A stretch of DNA of 64,000 bases from Sipunculus nudus (Eukaryota > Annelida > Sipuncula > Golfingiida > Sipunculidae). The translations under genes were made by a program, and so were the position numbers. Position 1 is the stretch's first letter; the number at the start of each line of letters is the position of its first letter. The notes beneath the pieces were generated by a model. That model made no database searches, was not told where the DNA came from, and worked only from the letters and a program-made list of their open reading frames with translations. The stretch covers positions 38,768,164 through 38,832,163 of the forward strand of contig CM049315.1 in NCBI GenBank assembly GCA_026874595.1, written 5' to 3'. Of this stretch, positions 35,906-47,646 are shown one piece after another.

Positions 35906-36590
35906 GTGGTTAGAATGAAGCTAACGGCGTGCTTTGAAAAGCCGAGACTTTACGAGATTACGAGATTATGCTTTGTCTGTTCGGGGGGGGGGGGGGGGGG
36001 GGGGCATGTAAAAGACTGACACTGATCCTATTGTCCTCGGGAGCACAATATGATTGGTCGGGGTACACGTGCGATGCTGGAACATAACAGGGCAAAGAGG
36101 TTTTTTTTGTTGTTTAAATGTTTATTTATAATACAAAGATATATTACCATGATGCTTAATTAGCATAGTAAACTGAGTTGCAATAGGGTCCTTGAAGCAG
36201 TGAACATATCAGTAGTATACATATGATATAAATATACATATACTATGAAATTACGCAATATATAAGGCAAATATATAATTTAAAAGGCAAACATACTATA
36301 ATATACTCATACCAAGTGGACTCCACTCGATAAACTCACTATGGGGTAGTGGTAACGCCATGTCCCTCAACACTGCAAAGCAGTGAGAGAACAACTACCT
36401 GAAAAGGTAAGTCTGCCCAGCGGATCCTCGTGGTGGGGGGGGGGGGGGGGCACGTTGAATATTAGTACGAATGCTAGGTTTTAAAACATTTCAGAGTGAA
36501 TTTGTTATGATGGCGGCACTTGGAGAGAATAAGCATACTAATGTGAAGTCTCTGTTTTATAAACCACGATGTTAGCTTCATTCTCTCCAC

Positions 36591-36638
36591 ATTCACGTGA
36601 TGATCGGGTCGCATCCCGTGAAACAGATTGTTGTGAAT
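36591..36638 (+). ncRNA. Hammerhead-like motif, C3 mutated
   Basis: Stem I (ATTCAC/GTGAAT), stem II and GAAA are kept, but the first core box is GTGATGA instead of CTGATGA. This is the orthologue of 6872-6919. It is followed by the (AT)n tract at 36663-36741. Confidence 0.5.
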
Positions 36639-36662
36639 TTACGGTGTTGTTTTTCTTCACAG

Positions 36663-36673
36663 TTATATATATA

Positions 36674-36741
<68 letters not shown>
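36663..36741. repeat. (AT)n tract after the hammerhead motif, unit 2
   Basis: About 79 bp of AT with one TTTA interruption; the unit 1 counterpart is 51 bp. Confidence 0.95.
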
Positions 36742-36745
<4 letters not shown>

Positions 36746-37068
36746 CGTATTATATTTACAGGCTATGAAAATTATAGCGGTACAAAATCTTCAAACGTGT
36801 TGCAATATGTTGATGTTAATGGTGAACATGACATGTATGCTTTCAATTGTGATGCTCGGGGTAAAATAATCGATGTTTTGAAGTCTTATATTAAACTTCC
36901 CTTGCATTCTACTGTCAAATGTGGTCTTTACAGCAAAAAAGACTTCAGAGGTAGAGCACAGATCGTGAGTTTGTGTACCGGTATCAGCAGAGGAGCCATG
37001 GATTTTCATGGTCCTCACCAAATCATTTCTCACGCCCCTACAGCTAACAGGAAGGCCGTGCCTCACTC

Positions 37069-37099
<31 letters not shown>

Positions 37100-38282
37100 T
37101 GGGTGTCCTCAGTGTTATGACCAAACAAAGTATAAAAACAAAAGGACTTTCCATGTAGATGTAATTGGATGCTATCTTGATGGAGTAAATCACTCCTGCA
37201 GCTGTTCATTAATATCCACAAATTATAAGTGAGAAAGTAATAAACTGTGAATAAACAAAGAGAAAAAAAAACCAAAACATTTGATATTCTAATTGCTTAT
37301 AAATAAAAAAGAAGTATGCAAAATGAAAATTAAAAACGAATACATGGGGAATAGAAAGAAGCATGGCAGAAAGTCTAATCTCTCTTATACAAGTATCGCT
37401 TTGTTAACCTGACATCGAGTGTATATCTCGGAGGTTGAGCAATGGGGGTGTTAAAGACACAGAACGAGACACAGTTAACTGTTGTACTGGTTCCCGCGTT
37501 CATTTTTTTCGTATGCTAGATGTTGTATGCTAGATATGGAGGACCACGAAACCAGCTTATTGTGATCATTTGTCAGATTGCGCGGGAACGCGAATAGATC
37601 GCAAGGGAACGCAAAAAGATAGAGAGGGAACGCGAAATGATCGTGAGTGAACGCGATCTTTACCCCCCTAAAATATAGCACGCATGTCCCTTCACGGGCT
37701 CCGTAGATCCATATCTATTTTAGGTCGTCCTTTATGCCCAATTAGTATAATTTCTAACAGTTGTACCAAAATATCTGTTTTTCCAATGAAAACATATATG
37801 AAATTGTCGCTGTTTATATAATTTCCCTGGCCTTAACCTATTGGATTATGATTTTTTTTAGATTAATATAAGGTTTATTAAACACAGACTGCATATTTTG
37901 TACCGATTCTGACTAATAAAACCGAGTAGACAGAGGTATCGTGATTCAAAACACATGTGACAAACCATACTATTGGAATGTAGGTTAACAATTTCGTTGT
38001 ACTTGACCCCGTGACCAATGAAGAATCGATCGGATTTTCGTGTGAGCCTTCTTATGATTCTGATCCAGGAAAGACTTCCATGAATATAAACAAATGTAGT
38101 CATACAAGTCCGGGAGAACATCGGAAAATGGGCCGGATAATCGAATGCAAACACCTGTTGGGGAACTGTACCAATCAACCTAGGAGTATGGACCAATAAG
38201 TGAATGAAAACACGGGTTGCGCAGTAACCCACATTACGGAGCGCCCAAATAGCGGAGGATATTCTTTTAGAAAATTTTCTAA

Positions 38283-38355
38283 CCACATTCACCTGATGAT
38301 CGGGTCGCATCCAGTAAAACAGACTGTTGTGAATTTACAGTGTTGTTTTTCTTCA

Positions 38356-38404
<49 letters not shown>
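38283..38404 (+). mobile_element. Solo hammerhead plus (AT)n insertion, unit 2 only
   Basis: Flanking sequence (GAAAATTTTCTAA to the left, AATGTTGA...GAAATGTTTATTAT to the right) matches unit 1 near 8960-9015, but unit 1 lacks this segment of about 122 bp. It consists of the hammerhead motif (38287-38334) and a (T/A)-rich tail into AT repeats. The core is CTGATGA but GAAA has become AAAA. Flanking direct repeats are not clear. The presence/absence difference suggests a small ribozyme-bearing retroelement unit moved here. Confidence 0.5.
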
Positions 38405-38407
<3 letters not shown>

Positions 38408-39719
38408 GTTGAGGGAAATGTTTATTATAATTATAAAGATCATGTTAAAGAATGTTCCACCATTGATCTTTGGCGATTATTCTCTTAAACCTAGATACTA
38501 TAACACTCTATAACGGATGAGGAACCACATAATGCCTATTATGAGATTTAGATTACATAACAAAAACATTTATATTTTGTTGCCTATATAACATTTATAT
38601 TTTGTTACTTATGAGTCTTTTGGCCAAGTGACATGGCTTCTGGTTAGTAGCCTCACTTTGGCAATTGCATTTGTTGGAATATTTATGACTCTTTTACATG
38701 TACTTTTGTACTTTTTGAGCATGTGACCTTGGCCCTCATCAGTCTGGTTGAGATATAAATATATACAGTTTCCTCAGATATTGATTTTATTGAATTAATA
38801 AAATATTTCCAAGGTATGGTTTTGGTTTCATTCTAGTTAATTAGGCCTATGTCTCATTCCTCCATTGCAGCTTATTTTCTGTATCTAAAACTGTGACTTT
38901 GAGAGAAGATTGTCCAAAATTTCAAAGACTTTTTTAAAATACTTTCAGTCTGCTAAAGCTCAGTTTTACTATTTGTACGGGGAAATATAAAAAAATGTCC
39001 AGTTATCAATGTTTTAACTTGTTGAATTTATGTTGTAGTTGGTCCGATCTGAATATAAATGGAGTTAGATGCTTTCAAATAGGGAGCTGAAAATTCCGGG
39101 CTTGTAATTGGGCGTCTACAGTTGAAAGAATCTTTATGCAGCGGTTAAACAGTGCGGTAGTTTTATATCTCCTTCACTGTACCCGCTGCTTTATTTAGCA
39201 ATGTTAAGATTATATAGGTTTCGCCGCCAGGACTGGCATAGGTCACTGTAATACGAAAAAGGAGAGCGTGATATCGAAATCGATTTTAAAACTCCCAACA
39301 CAGCGCTGTCAATGATTGGGTGCACAATGCGATACCACGCTCTCATCGGTCTGATTACAATTCTAGGAGACCTATAGTTTTATATTAATTAAATGACTAA
39401 TTGATTAAAATTTTCATTCATAATGTTTTAATCATTAATATGCTAGCATCATCGACTAATGCTGTCCCGAAATTGAATCCGAGTAGATCAAAGTTTCCTG
39501 TATGTATTTGAAATAGAACCTGTTAAGTAAATACATTGTATCTATTATGTCTACAGCTAGTCTTTAAAATTTGTTAGACGCTGAGCCGTATACATAGCAA
39601 TGTAGGTGAAGTTGTTCTAATATTGTTGGCCTGCTCAGAGGAGGTCGCCGCATCCTTTATTTAAGAGTTTTAGACCAAATTTTACGGCCTGGACCCCCCC
39701 CCCCTTTCCAGTCCTGGGG

Positions 39720-40340
39720 ACCTTTTTAACTCGGCTGACCGAAGGTCATCTGAGGTATAGGAGTGGCGCTTTGTCCGTCGGGGCGTCCGACCATCCGGGC
39801 GTCAGTTAGCAAAGCACAAATCGTAACCACTGGACCCAAAAAATGTTTTAGTAAATATCCAGGAAGGTCAATAAAAAAATCTCCTTGGATATCTCAACTA
39901 AGGTCAGTGCGACCTATATTCTTGCAGCTATTGGGGCTTGTAAGTCCCCCCCCCCCCAAATAATTAAAAATTTATACAAAACTTCCAGTATCTTTATAAT
40001 TAATGCATGGATTGCAATCCATAAATATTTCCTTGAATATTGACCATGACTAATTTTGTCATTTCTGGGAAAAATGGTGGCGCTATTTTGCTATTTTTTT
40101 TTACCGTCATATGTCAGCAATCATGCCAGTTTCTCAGCTGAGGGTTCACCTGGTGTCCTGAAACCAGGTATGTTTTATGAACATGACTAGTTCCTTCAGT
40201 TGCAGAAGACTGGTGGTGTCACCGGTTTTTTTCTTCCATCAGATTACAGCAATGTCAGTTTTTAGATGTGATGTTATCTAGTGATGCATTTATTGATCAT
40301 AATTAGTTTCTTTAGCTCTTGAAGACTGGTGGCACCACAT
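39720..40340. repeat. Interspersed repeat with GTCCGTCGGGGCGTCCG, unit 2
   Basis: Collinear with 17575-18200. No ORF is supported. Confidence 0.35.
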
Positions 40341-41271
40341 ATTTTTAGCTAACCTGTGAGCTTATGCGAAGGTGTAGGATCGTCCATTGTCCGTTGTCCA
40401 TCGTACGGTCAACAATAATATGAAAAGGAAAGGTTCAAGTATATATCATGCAATTTGATCTGGGGCAGATAAGATTTATATAATCAATCATTCCTTGTGT
40501 TGTGTGCACCCATGCCAGTATTTAAGCAGTGATAATTGTGTTATTAGTTCTTTTTCAAATTGTTATGTACTTGCATTGTTTATGTACAAAGTTCACATGT
40601 ACTTGAAAAGTAATTGTCGAGCATTGAAGCATTATGCCCGGTGTATATCCAATTGCACAGGTTTGCATTAGGGCTGTAGGCCTTGTTTTTATTTTTTACT
40701 CGCCCGTTTTGCCTTTATTTCGACGCTGCCAAATTACAGTGATACTGTCAGATTCTTAAAGTGATTATATCTGGTGTCCTGAAACCTTGTGTGGTTATCA
40801 TGTCTTTAACTTTCAATATGAAAAAGAAACCCTGGAGAAACACCGCTCTGAAGCTTGTACAAGGTTGATTTGTTAAGCTGCATATGGTACTGCCACCAGG
40901 TGGTGTGTGCACTTTGTTTATACTTTGTCCCACTGATCACACCTGATGCAAGCTGATTTATATGGCAGTAACAAAATGGTTTTAGAATGAAATAAACGGC
41001 AGATCACGTAATGTTTTGGGAGAAAGGACAATCAGGTCCAAGTATACATGTATTTTATTTACTATGCAATTATGGGGAACCTTCCCATAATGGTTACACA
41101 TCTGGATAACTTTACATTTGCATACCGCTACATACTTTGTGTAATGGGACAGAAACGTGGTTCACTCATTACAGAAATGCTGGTACATGCAGCAGGCCAG
41201 ATTTTGTCGGAACTGATGGATGAATTACAAATTGAAATTTTTTGTGCATCTGGTACTGACACATTAAACTT

Positions 41272-41273
<2 letters not shown>

Positions 41274-41334
<61 letters not shown>
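41274..41334. repeat. (AT)n microsatellite at the LINE relic, unit 2
   Basis: About 60 bp of AT. Unit 1 has only TATATCTATATATATG at the same place (near 19150). Confidence 0.95.
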
Positions 41335-41337
<3 letters not shown>

Positions 41338-41354
41338 TACCTTTACGAACAATC

Positions 41355-41818
41355 GATATGTTTTTTGAGAATGAAAGATTGCAACCACATCCTAATTTAA
41401 TTTGTAGGTTAAGCCTACAAATTGTACAGGAAAACACCACTCCACTTGAAAGTTTTATTCAAGATTGGCAGGTTCTCTGTACTGCAAAACTTAGTTGCTG
41501 CAAAGATTTCGGTTGCAAGACTGTCCTTGCCCTTATTTGATTACTCAGATGACATCACCCTTTCCTGTACTGCTGATACTGTGCAGGAGATTAAGATTAT
41601 TTTGGAGCATGAAACAGCGGTTGATATCAATTGGTTTACACACAACATGATGGACCCTGACAAATTTCAGGTTATGTTGTTCTGTAAACCTAGTAAACTT
41701 GTCAGTTCCAGTTTAAATATAAAAGGAAATATTCTCAGAGGTGAACCAAGTGTTAAACCATTGGGTGTGAATATAGATCAGCATATGAATTATAGATTAC
41801 ATACAAGTAAACTCACAC
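41355..41818 (+). pseudogene. LINE reverse-transcriptase relic, 5' part, unit 2
   Basis: YSDDITLSC at 41542 onward is the catalytic box, with the Y retained. NMMDPDKFQVMLF and EPSVKPLGVNIDQHMN follow. This copy is less decayed than unit 1 and stays open from about 41422 to the Harbinger-like insertion point at 41818. The remainder of the ORF lies beyond the insertion at 47647-47903. The segment N-terminal to YSDD lacks the usual QGxxxGP motifs, so it is a partial copy. Confidence 0.7.
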
Positions 41819-43350
41819 GGCCGTATCCAGTATCGAAGTTTAAATTAAACCGAGTTTAGCGTCAAACCTGGTTTTACTAGTCTGAGTTTTAAGGCAAATT
41901 ATAGACCGTATGCAGAACTGTGGTTTAAATCTGTTAAACCGTGTTTTAGTTAAACCACTTTTGGCTATGTTATGCATATTAATGAGCAAGGTCACCGGCT
42001 TAATCAGGTAGTCATTGGTTACGCGCATGCGTCCACCGATTTTATTTCACACCTGACGTGCGGCAGTGCAAGTGGCAGTGGAGGACAAACAAACGCGCAG
42101 CGCGGGAGTTACAACTACAGGTAATTTAACTTTATAATTCACAGGAAACCTAGCCTGTCCCAGTATGGGTATTTCATATAAACATCATATTTTCTGGGGG
42201 GGGGGGGGGGGAAGGGGACCTGCTTTGAGTTGTGATGCCACAACCCATGTTAATTACACAACGCAAAACAATCAAAGTGAGTTATGTGGCAGCTCATTTT
42301 ATTCCATGTATGTTTAGAGTAATCACTCAGGATATGGGTGCATGTATGGCTACGTAATACAGGTGTTAATGGGGTGTAGAACAAAGGCCTGCCAGGACCA
42401 AGCCCGTCCAAAAGTTACCCATTGACCAAACTCATTTTTGTTTCAATTTGAAAATAATGTTTTATACATTTCTCTATATATTTTATGAAATTAATTTAAA
42501 TAATATATTTTATTAAATTATACAATTTAATTTCTTCCAATTTATATACCATATTCTTAATACAAGCATATCTTTTACAAATACTATGTGTAAATTATGA
42601 TTATGATTCAGTAATGCCGTATATAAATATATTGAAAGAGGTTGTAATACTGAAATTATACTTTCCGTGAACATTTCGATTTATTACATTTTTTACATAA
42701 ATCTTGAAAACAAAAGAGATATCAGATTGTATACTATCTGTTTATTCAGTAAATAAAACATCAGTTGAAAATTTAAATTTAAAAAAAAATCACAAACATA
42801 TATTAAAAAAATCAAGAAAAGTGCCTCTAATTTCAGACGAATGAAACAGCCAATTAATAGAATCATTTTCAATTGACCAAAGTATTACAATGCTTTTACA
42901 GAAAGGGAAGATTAAAAGAATAAATAAAATTAATTTACCATGCATCCATGTTTTCGAGAGCTACTGACAATTTTATAATTCTTTTGAATATAGCCTTGTA
43001 TCAGTTAATTTATAATTTTATTGAGAAGAATTATAATATTTACATAACTGATTTACCATTTGTTGTTACAGTGTAGAAGTACATCCTGCTATAAATGCTC
43101 TTGTTTGAAAATATTAACATAGACTTGTTTAAACAAGATATATCATATAGTGTATACTCATTGAAGAAATATATCCTGATATCAATATTATAAAATATAT
43201 ATAAAAAATGAAAATGTATTTTTTAAATGTATTTTTCAAGATTTGCATAACTAATTTACTGTTTCTAGGTACAGAGTCAGAGGAGAAATATAACCAGATC
43301 ACTGAGTATCAAATAGAAATTTATTATCAAGACAGACTGGTTTAATAATA

Positions 43351-43353
<3 letters not shown>

Positions 43354-43404
<51 letters not shown>
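43354..43404. repeat. (AT)n microsatellite in the Harbinger-like element
   Basis: About 50 bp of AT repeats upstream of the first ORF of the element. Confidence 0.9.
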
Positions 43405-43405
<1 letters not shown>

Positions 43406-43440
43406 TGGGTATTTATTTTAATGACTTTGATTTTTAGATA

Positions 43441-43743
43441 ATGAATGCTGTAATAACCTTCAAACTAGAAAAAGATGTAAGAGTAGCTCCGACCATCGCC
43501 AGGAAACTGTTCTTGCGTGTACATTCCTGTTCTGACAGTCAGCTGGGTTTTTTTTTTTCAAATGAACATGATGCGCATGTATTACAGTATGTGCTCGAAG
43601 TGTTATTTGCTATTACACCTGTAGAAGTTTCACCCTGCAGTTATAAAGACTGTTCATACGGATGTACTGAAGATTACCTAGAGGCAGCGTGGTCAGTTTT
43701 CACATCGGGGAAGTGCATTGATGATTCTTGGATGCCTCATTAA
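43441..43743 (+). other. Unrecognised 100-codon ORF in the Harbinger-like element
   Basis: The frame runs from ATG to TAA and is cysteine-rich in its C-terminal third (SPCSYKDCSYGC). It ends about 40 bp before the SANT-like frame and could be an upstream exon of that gene or a chance ORF. I know no family for it. It is preceded by TTTTTAG, which could serve as a splice acceptor. Confidence 0.3.
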
Positions 43744-43775
43744 ATCAGATTATGACGTTTAGAAAGGAGAAAGAT

Positions 43776-45289
43776 CAATAAACTGGACAGAGTATGAAAA
43801 GATAGCATTACTTCAAGAAGTTACCCCCAAAATTCTGTTAATGGAAAATAAAAACACGGACTCCAGTTCAATGAAGAAAAAAAAATTGGCTTGGGATGAA
43901 ATATATGAAAAACTGAAAACTTCTTGTCCAGGAGGGTCAAAAAGAAACATGAAACAAATAAAAGATCAATGAGAAAGGATGAAACTTGCAGCCAAGCAAG
44001 ATTTTGCTCGGTTTGGCAGAGAGCTATAGAAAACTGGTGGTGGCCCCCCTCCGGACACACCCAGCGATTTATCATGTAGGATCAAAGATCTTTTACCCAG
44101 GGAATTTTCTCAAATGAGAAACCCATTTGATGATGATGCAGAGGATGGTGCAGGAGATGAAGTTTTATCAGTCAATGATGATACTGGCCGAACACTGGAG
44201 ACTGCTCCATCAGAGAGCGTGGCTAGTGTCTTCCACAGTGAAGAAAGTCTGACTGAAGTTTCTGAATTAAACAGCAACTCAGAGGAAGTGGAAGCAAGGT
44301 AACGACGAGTTATATTAAAGTATGATCAAATATTTTAATTGAATATTTTTCATTATTATCCGAAATCCAATTTTTGACTAATTCAATATTTCAACATGTA
44401 AAACTTCCCATCTAAGTATGATAAATGAACATACATAAAAGCAAGCACCACATAAATAAGTAATAAATAAAAAAAGTCATCGTTCAAACAAAGACGGAAG
44501 AACCACAAGTCTGCATTTTTCCTAACACCTTTGCTGAAAATACCGATTGTTTATGTAGCCATATCCATAGCTTCACCTTCTGTCTTTAAAATCTGAAGTT
44601 TTCAGCTGATTGAGGGGAAATAATTTAATACATCACTCTAATACTTTGAAACGCGGGGCCTGAACAGCTGAGTGGTAAAACGCTCGGCCCACTCCGCTGG
44701 CGACCCTGGTTCGAGTCTCGGCGTGCCTTTAAGGATGGTTCGTAGTCGTCCGTCAAAGGCCGGTGGTTTTCTCAGGATCCTCCGGTTATCTCAATCCTTA
44801 CCGACTACTGCGCCAACTTCTGAGCCATGGAGTACCTCGTATTAGTCAATATAATTATTGTATTAGTTGTACAATCCATGTAAGATAAATAAAGTTTATA
44901 AAACGTATATTATTGTGTGCATTGCAGGCTTACGAAAATAAGACAAAAAATGTTCTTTTTATATTTTAGAGACCTAACAGACGCTTCATGTATCAGTCAT
45001 ACACCATCACCCTGCCAGCAGTTTGTTGAGCCGCCCAGAAAGCGCCAAATCCACAAGTCGTGCTTCTGATTTTGAAGATCATTTCTTGCTTTTGCAAAAG
45101 GAGGAGCATTGCATCAGAATTCAACAGCTTAATGAAATGCATGCAGCAAAAATGGCAATCTTAGCCCTGGAAAAGGAAATAGCTCTAGCAAGGTTGCAGG
45201 ATATACGTAACACACTTGAACCCAGTGTTAGTGGACCTCAGTACAGTCGCTGGCTGGATTCCTCAGAATCTTCATATCTGCATTTATAA
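43776..45289 (+). pseudogene. SANT/Myb-like DNA-binding protein of the Harbinger-like element (broken)
   Basis: Exon 1 (43776-44298) reads NWTEYEKIALLQEVTPKIL, then KLAWDEIYEKL, RNMKQIKDQ and ERMKLAAKQD, the tri-helical Myb/SANT-like pattern of PIF/Harbinger accessory proteins. In-frame stops are TGA at 43970-43972, where W is expected, and TAG at 44027-44029. An acidic region (NPFDDDAEDGAGDEV) follows. GTAACG at 44299 and TTTTAG at 44969 delimit a likely intron of 671 bp that contains a SINE. Exon 2 encodes the charged helical tail (LLLQKEEHCIRIQQLNEMHA) but needs one frame shift near 45050. In related elements this protein helps import and target the transposase. This copy is not functional. 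Confidence 0.72.
44650..44908 (+). mobile_element. tRNA-derived SINE in the intron of the SANT-like gene
   Basis: A-box-like GCTGAGTGGTAAAACGC and B-box-like GGTTCGAGTCTC (about 44665-44720) head a body of about 190 bp ending in AATAAAGTTTATAAAACG. AAACG occurs at both borders, a weak candidate target duplication. It belongs to a different family from the SINE in element D. It is nested in the Harbinger-like element, itself nested in a LINE relic. Confidence 0.6.
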
Positions 45290-45644
45290 GCTATTTCTAA
45301 GGTGTCTGAGAGACCATGTCATGTAAGAGCCAAATCATTTAAATTCAGTGAAAAGCTTGAGCTGTGCAGATATTATAAAGTAATTATTGTATTGTGTTTA
45401 TTCATATTGAATTTTGTTATATTTTACTTGAATTTTAATGGGTTCTTATGCCTAGGTACACGTTTGATATTTTTGTTGTTGCAGAACAACTTGGTAATTT
45501 CGGAGGTAGGCATTTAGCGTTATTTGTATTTGCGAAAACTGAAGCATTTGTTGATTCTAAGATTTGATTATATAGCTACCGACAACAATTCATGTCTGAC
45601 CTCTTTTGTTAATTTTGATACTGATCAAGATTTTTGAATAAGAT

Positions 45645-46691
45645 ATGGATTAGTTACAAGCTGTTAGGGATGCTAGGAGGATTCTGAACAACTATACGCT
45701 TGTTTTTGTTCATCCACCACGTTTAATTAGAGACAGAGCCAATCCGTTTTACCTTTTTAGCAATGAGGAGTTTTACAGAAGGTTTCGTTTTACCAAGGAA
45801 ACTGTCCTCTATATTGTCAGACTCCTAGGAAATGACATCACTCCAAAGGCCAGAAGACATTACGCTGTGCCCGAACATTTACAAGTTCTTCTTGCACTTC
45901 AGTTTTATGCTACAAGAGCATTCCAGTTAACAGTCGGGGATATAATTAAGGTCCACCAGACTACAGTCTGCCGTGTCATTAAACGCGTTTCAATTGCACT
46001 TGCCAGGAAAAAGAAAAAGTTCATAAAAGTTCCCGATGGGCATCATGCCAACCGGGTAATGGCAGAATTTCATGTGATAGCTGGTTTCCCAGGTGTTGTG
46101 GGTGCCATTGATTGCTCTCACATTCGTGGGTCCAATCCGGGTGGAGAAGATGCAGCACGTTATTTTTAATAGGGATACCCTTCCCTTAACTGTCAGTTTA
46201 CATGCACTGCGAGTTTGGCCTTTACAAGTATTGTAGCCAGGTGGCCAGGGAGTGCACACGACTCTCGTATATTTAGAGAGTCGTCACTATGTCATAAATT
46301 TGAACAAAATGAACTGCAAGGTGTGTTAATAGGAGATGCAGAGTATCCTCTGTTGCCTTTTTTAATGACATCCGTTTCAGTGCCAACAAATAACGCCCAA
46401 AGACGTTACAATGATGCGCATTCACAAACAAGATGCACAATCGAGAGAGCATTTGGAGTCCTTAAAAGAAAATTTGCTTGTCTACACTTTGGACTCCGGT
46501 TACACATGCAGACAAATTTTGCTGTAATCATTGCTGTGAGTGTTTTGCATAATATAGGGATTTTACGTTGAGAGACCCTGCCTGATGACCAGCCTATGCT
46601 GATGGACAATAATGACGAGGATGCTGCGCAGGCCGCAGACAATCGTCAGGGCATGGTTGTTCGACGGCGTTTTATAGAACACTTTACTTGA
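45645..46691 (+). pseudogene. PIF/Harbinger (HARBI1-like) DDE transposase, four in-frame stops
   Basis: One frame runs from ATG 45645 to TGA 46689 (348 codons). It is interrupted by TAG at codon 3, a TAA-TAG pair at 46167-46172 and TGA at 46569-46571, with no frame shift. Motifs are in family order: the helix-turn-helix-like LTVGDIIKVHQTTVCRVIKR, first D in GAIDCSHI, ARWPGSAHDSRIF, second D in IGDAEYPLLPF, E in IERAFGVLKRKF, and the tail RRRFIEHFT. The length is normal for HARBI1-type proteins (about 350). It would cut and paste the element as a DDE nuclease, but this copy cannot be translated in full. All three catalytic residues are still present. Confidence 0.88.
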
Positions 46692-47640
46692 TTGTTTTAA
46701 TACATTTTTAATTAATGAAACATTGATACAAGAAAGAAGCTTATCTATGACGAATTTGGCATGAGCATTGTCGATCATTTTATTTTGGTGAAAATAATTG
46801 TTTTAAGTAAATCTCTATAAAATTAATGCTTATTGAAGACATTTGAAATGAGAAGTTAATTTTTGTTTGGTTTATTTATTTGAAAATGCCTATGTTTATT
46901 GTTTGAAGGATATCATAAGCAAGTGATGCTCAAATGAGAGAGTAAATAGTGACATATAATTTTTTATCTTGTTCATTATGGGGAACTGAAAAAAATACTA
47001 TTTGTATAATTATATACGGAAATGACTTTTTTGCAATAAACCTTTTAGATCCCCTATTTCTTGTTTTTCAGTTCCAATGATTAACCAGCGTCCATTCAAT
47101 TGATCATAAAACTGTATTACCAGTGACTGAATATGATTTTCCTTTGCAAAACTCAAGGAAATAAAATCCTTATAATTGTGAAATTAATATGATGCACAGG
47201 GAACGTGAACAATTATGAAAATCTTATCAAATCAGAGAGCACAGTTCTCCGCCAAGGCAGCTCATTACCCCCACATTGGCAGAAATGTAGCATTTTTCCT
47301 TTAAAAAAATCCTGGATCGATTGTTACTTTTATCAAAATCCCGTAATAACTTATTTGTAATGTTGCTAACAAACAAGCAGTCAAACAAACTAACGCCGGC
47401 TTAGCATAACTTCCTTAGCAGAGGTAATTATTGACGCCATGAGCATTGTAAGTTGGGCAACTATGTATGTGCCGCCTGCATAAACCATGATTTTGACTAG
47501 CCCCTTACCACGTTCAATTTTCCGGGAGTTAAACTTTGATTTAAACTAAGTTAAACTCAAAACTTTCGTTCAGCATACAGTTTAACCTTAAACCGATCAT
47601 TAAACTGAGTTTAACGCTTAAACCACGTTACTGCATGCAT
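46692..47640. other. 3' non-coding part of the Harbinger-like element
   Basis: AT-rich with no ORF of note. Near 47530-47635 the TTAAAC and TTTAAAC words cluster just inside the right end. Confidence 0.6.
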
Positions 47641-47646
47641 ATGGCC

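Larger units (their letters stand above)
35690..36836. repeat. Long imperfect palindrome with two opposed hammerhead motifs
   Basis: The left arm (about 35690-35935) is the inverse of the right arm (about 36570-36836). Both contain, from outside inward, ATCAACATATTGCAACACGT, CCGCTATAATTTTCATAGCC, an (AT)n tract, the hammerhead motif and GTTAGCTTCATTCT. The centre (about 640 bp) has a G22 run (35983-36004), a G16 run (36435-36450) and no recognisable gene. Unit 1 retains only the outer left part plus the right arm. Confidence 0.7.
31938..37705. mobile_element. Foldback-like element D, unit 2 copy
   Basis: The ends are TACGGAGCCC... and ...GGGCTCCGTA, with perfect GATCCA on both sides (31932-31937 and 37706-37711). 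The body is collinear with 2899-7977. It is about 690 bp longer because it keeps both arms of an inverted hammerhead-bearing repeat plus about 640 bp between them (35776-36741), of which unit 1 retains only part. The poly-C run in the right arm is six bases here against 18 in unit 1. No transposase was recognised. Confidence 0.82.
41819..47646 (+). mobile_element. PIF/Harbinger-like DNA transposon, unit 2 only
   Basis: It lies inside a LINE relic that is uninterrupted in unit 1 (near 19645). The ends GGCCGTATCC... and, inverted, GGCCATATGC... share imperfect inverted repeats of about 40 bp including GTTTAA, TTAAAC and AGTTTA. Several TTTAAACC-like words recur in the outer 200 bp on each side, as expected of subterminal binding sites. 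CAC borders both ends, a possible 3-bp target duplication. It carries the two genes typical of this superfamily, a SANT/Myb-like DNA-binding protein and a DDE transposase, both broken. It is therefore a recently dead copy. Confidence 0.82.

Noticed and set aside
45302-45517. 71-codon ORF between the SANT-like tail and the transposase
   Set aside because: Hydrophobic, AT-rich chance frame with no family resemblance, within non-coding sequence of the Harbinger-like element.
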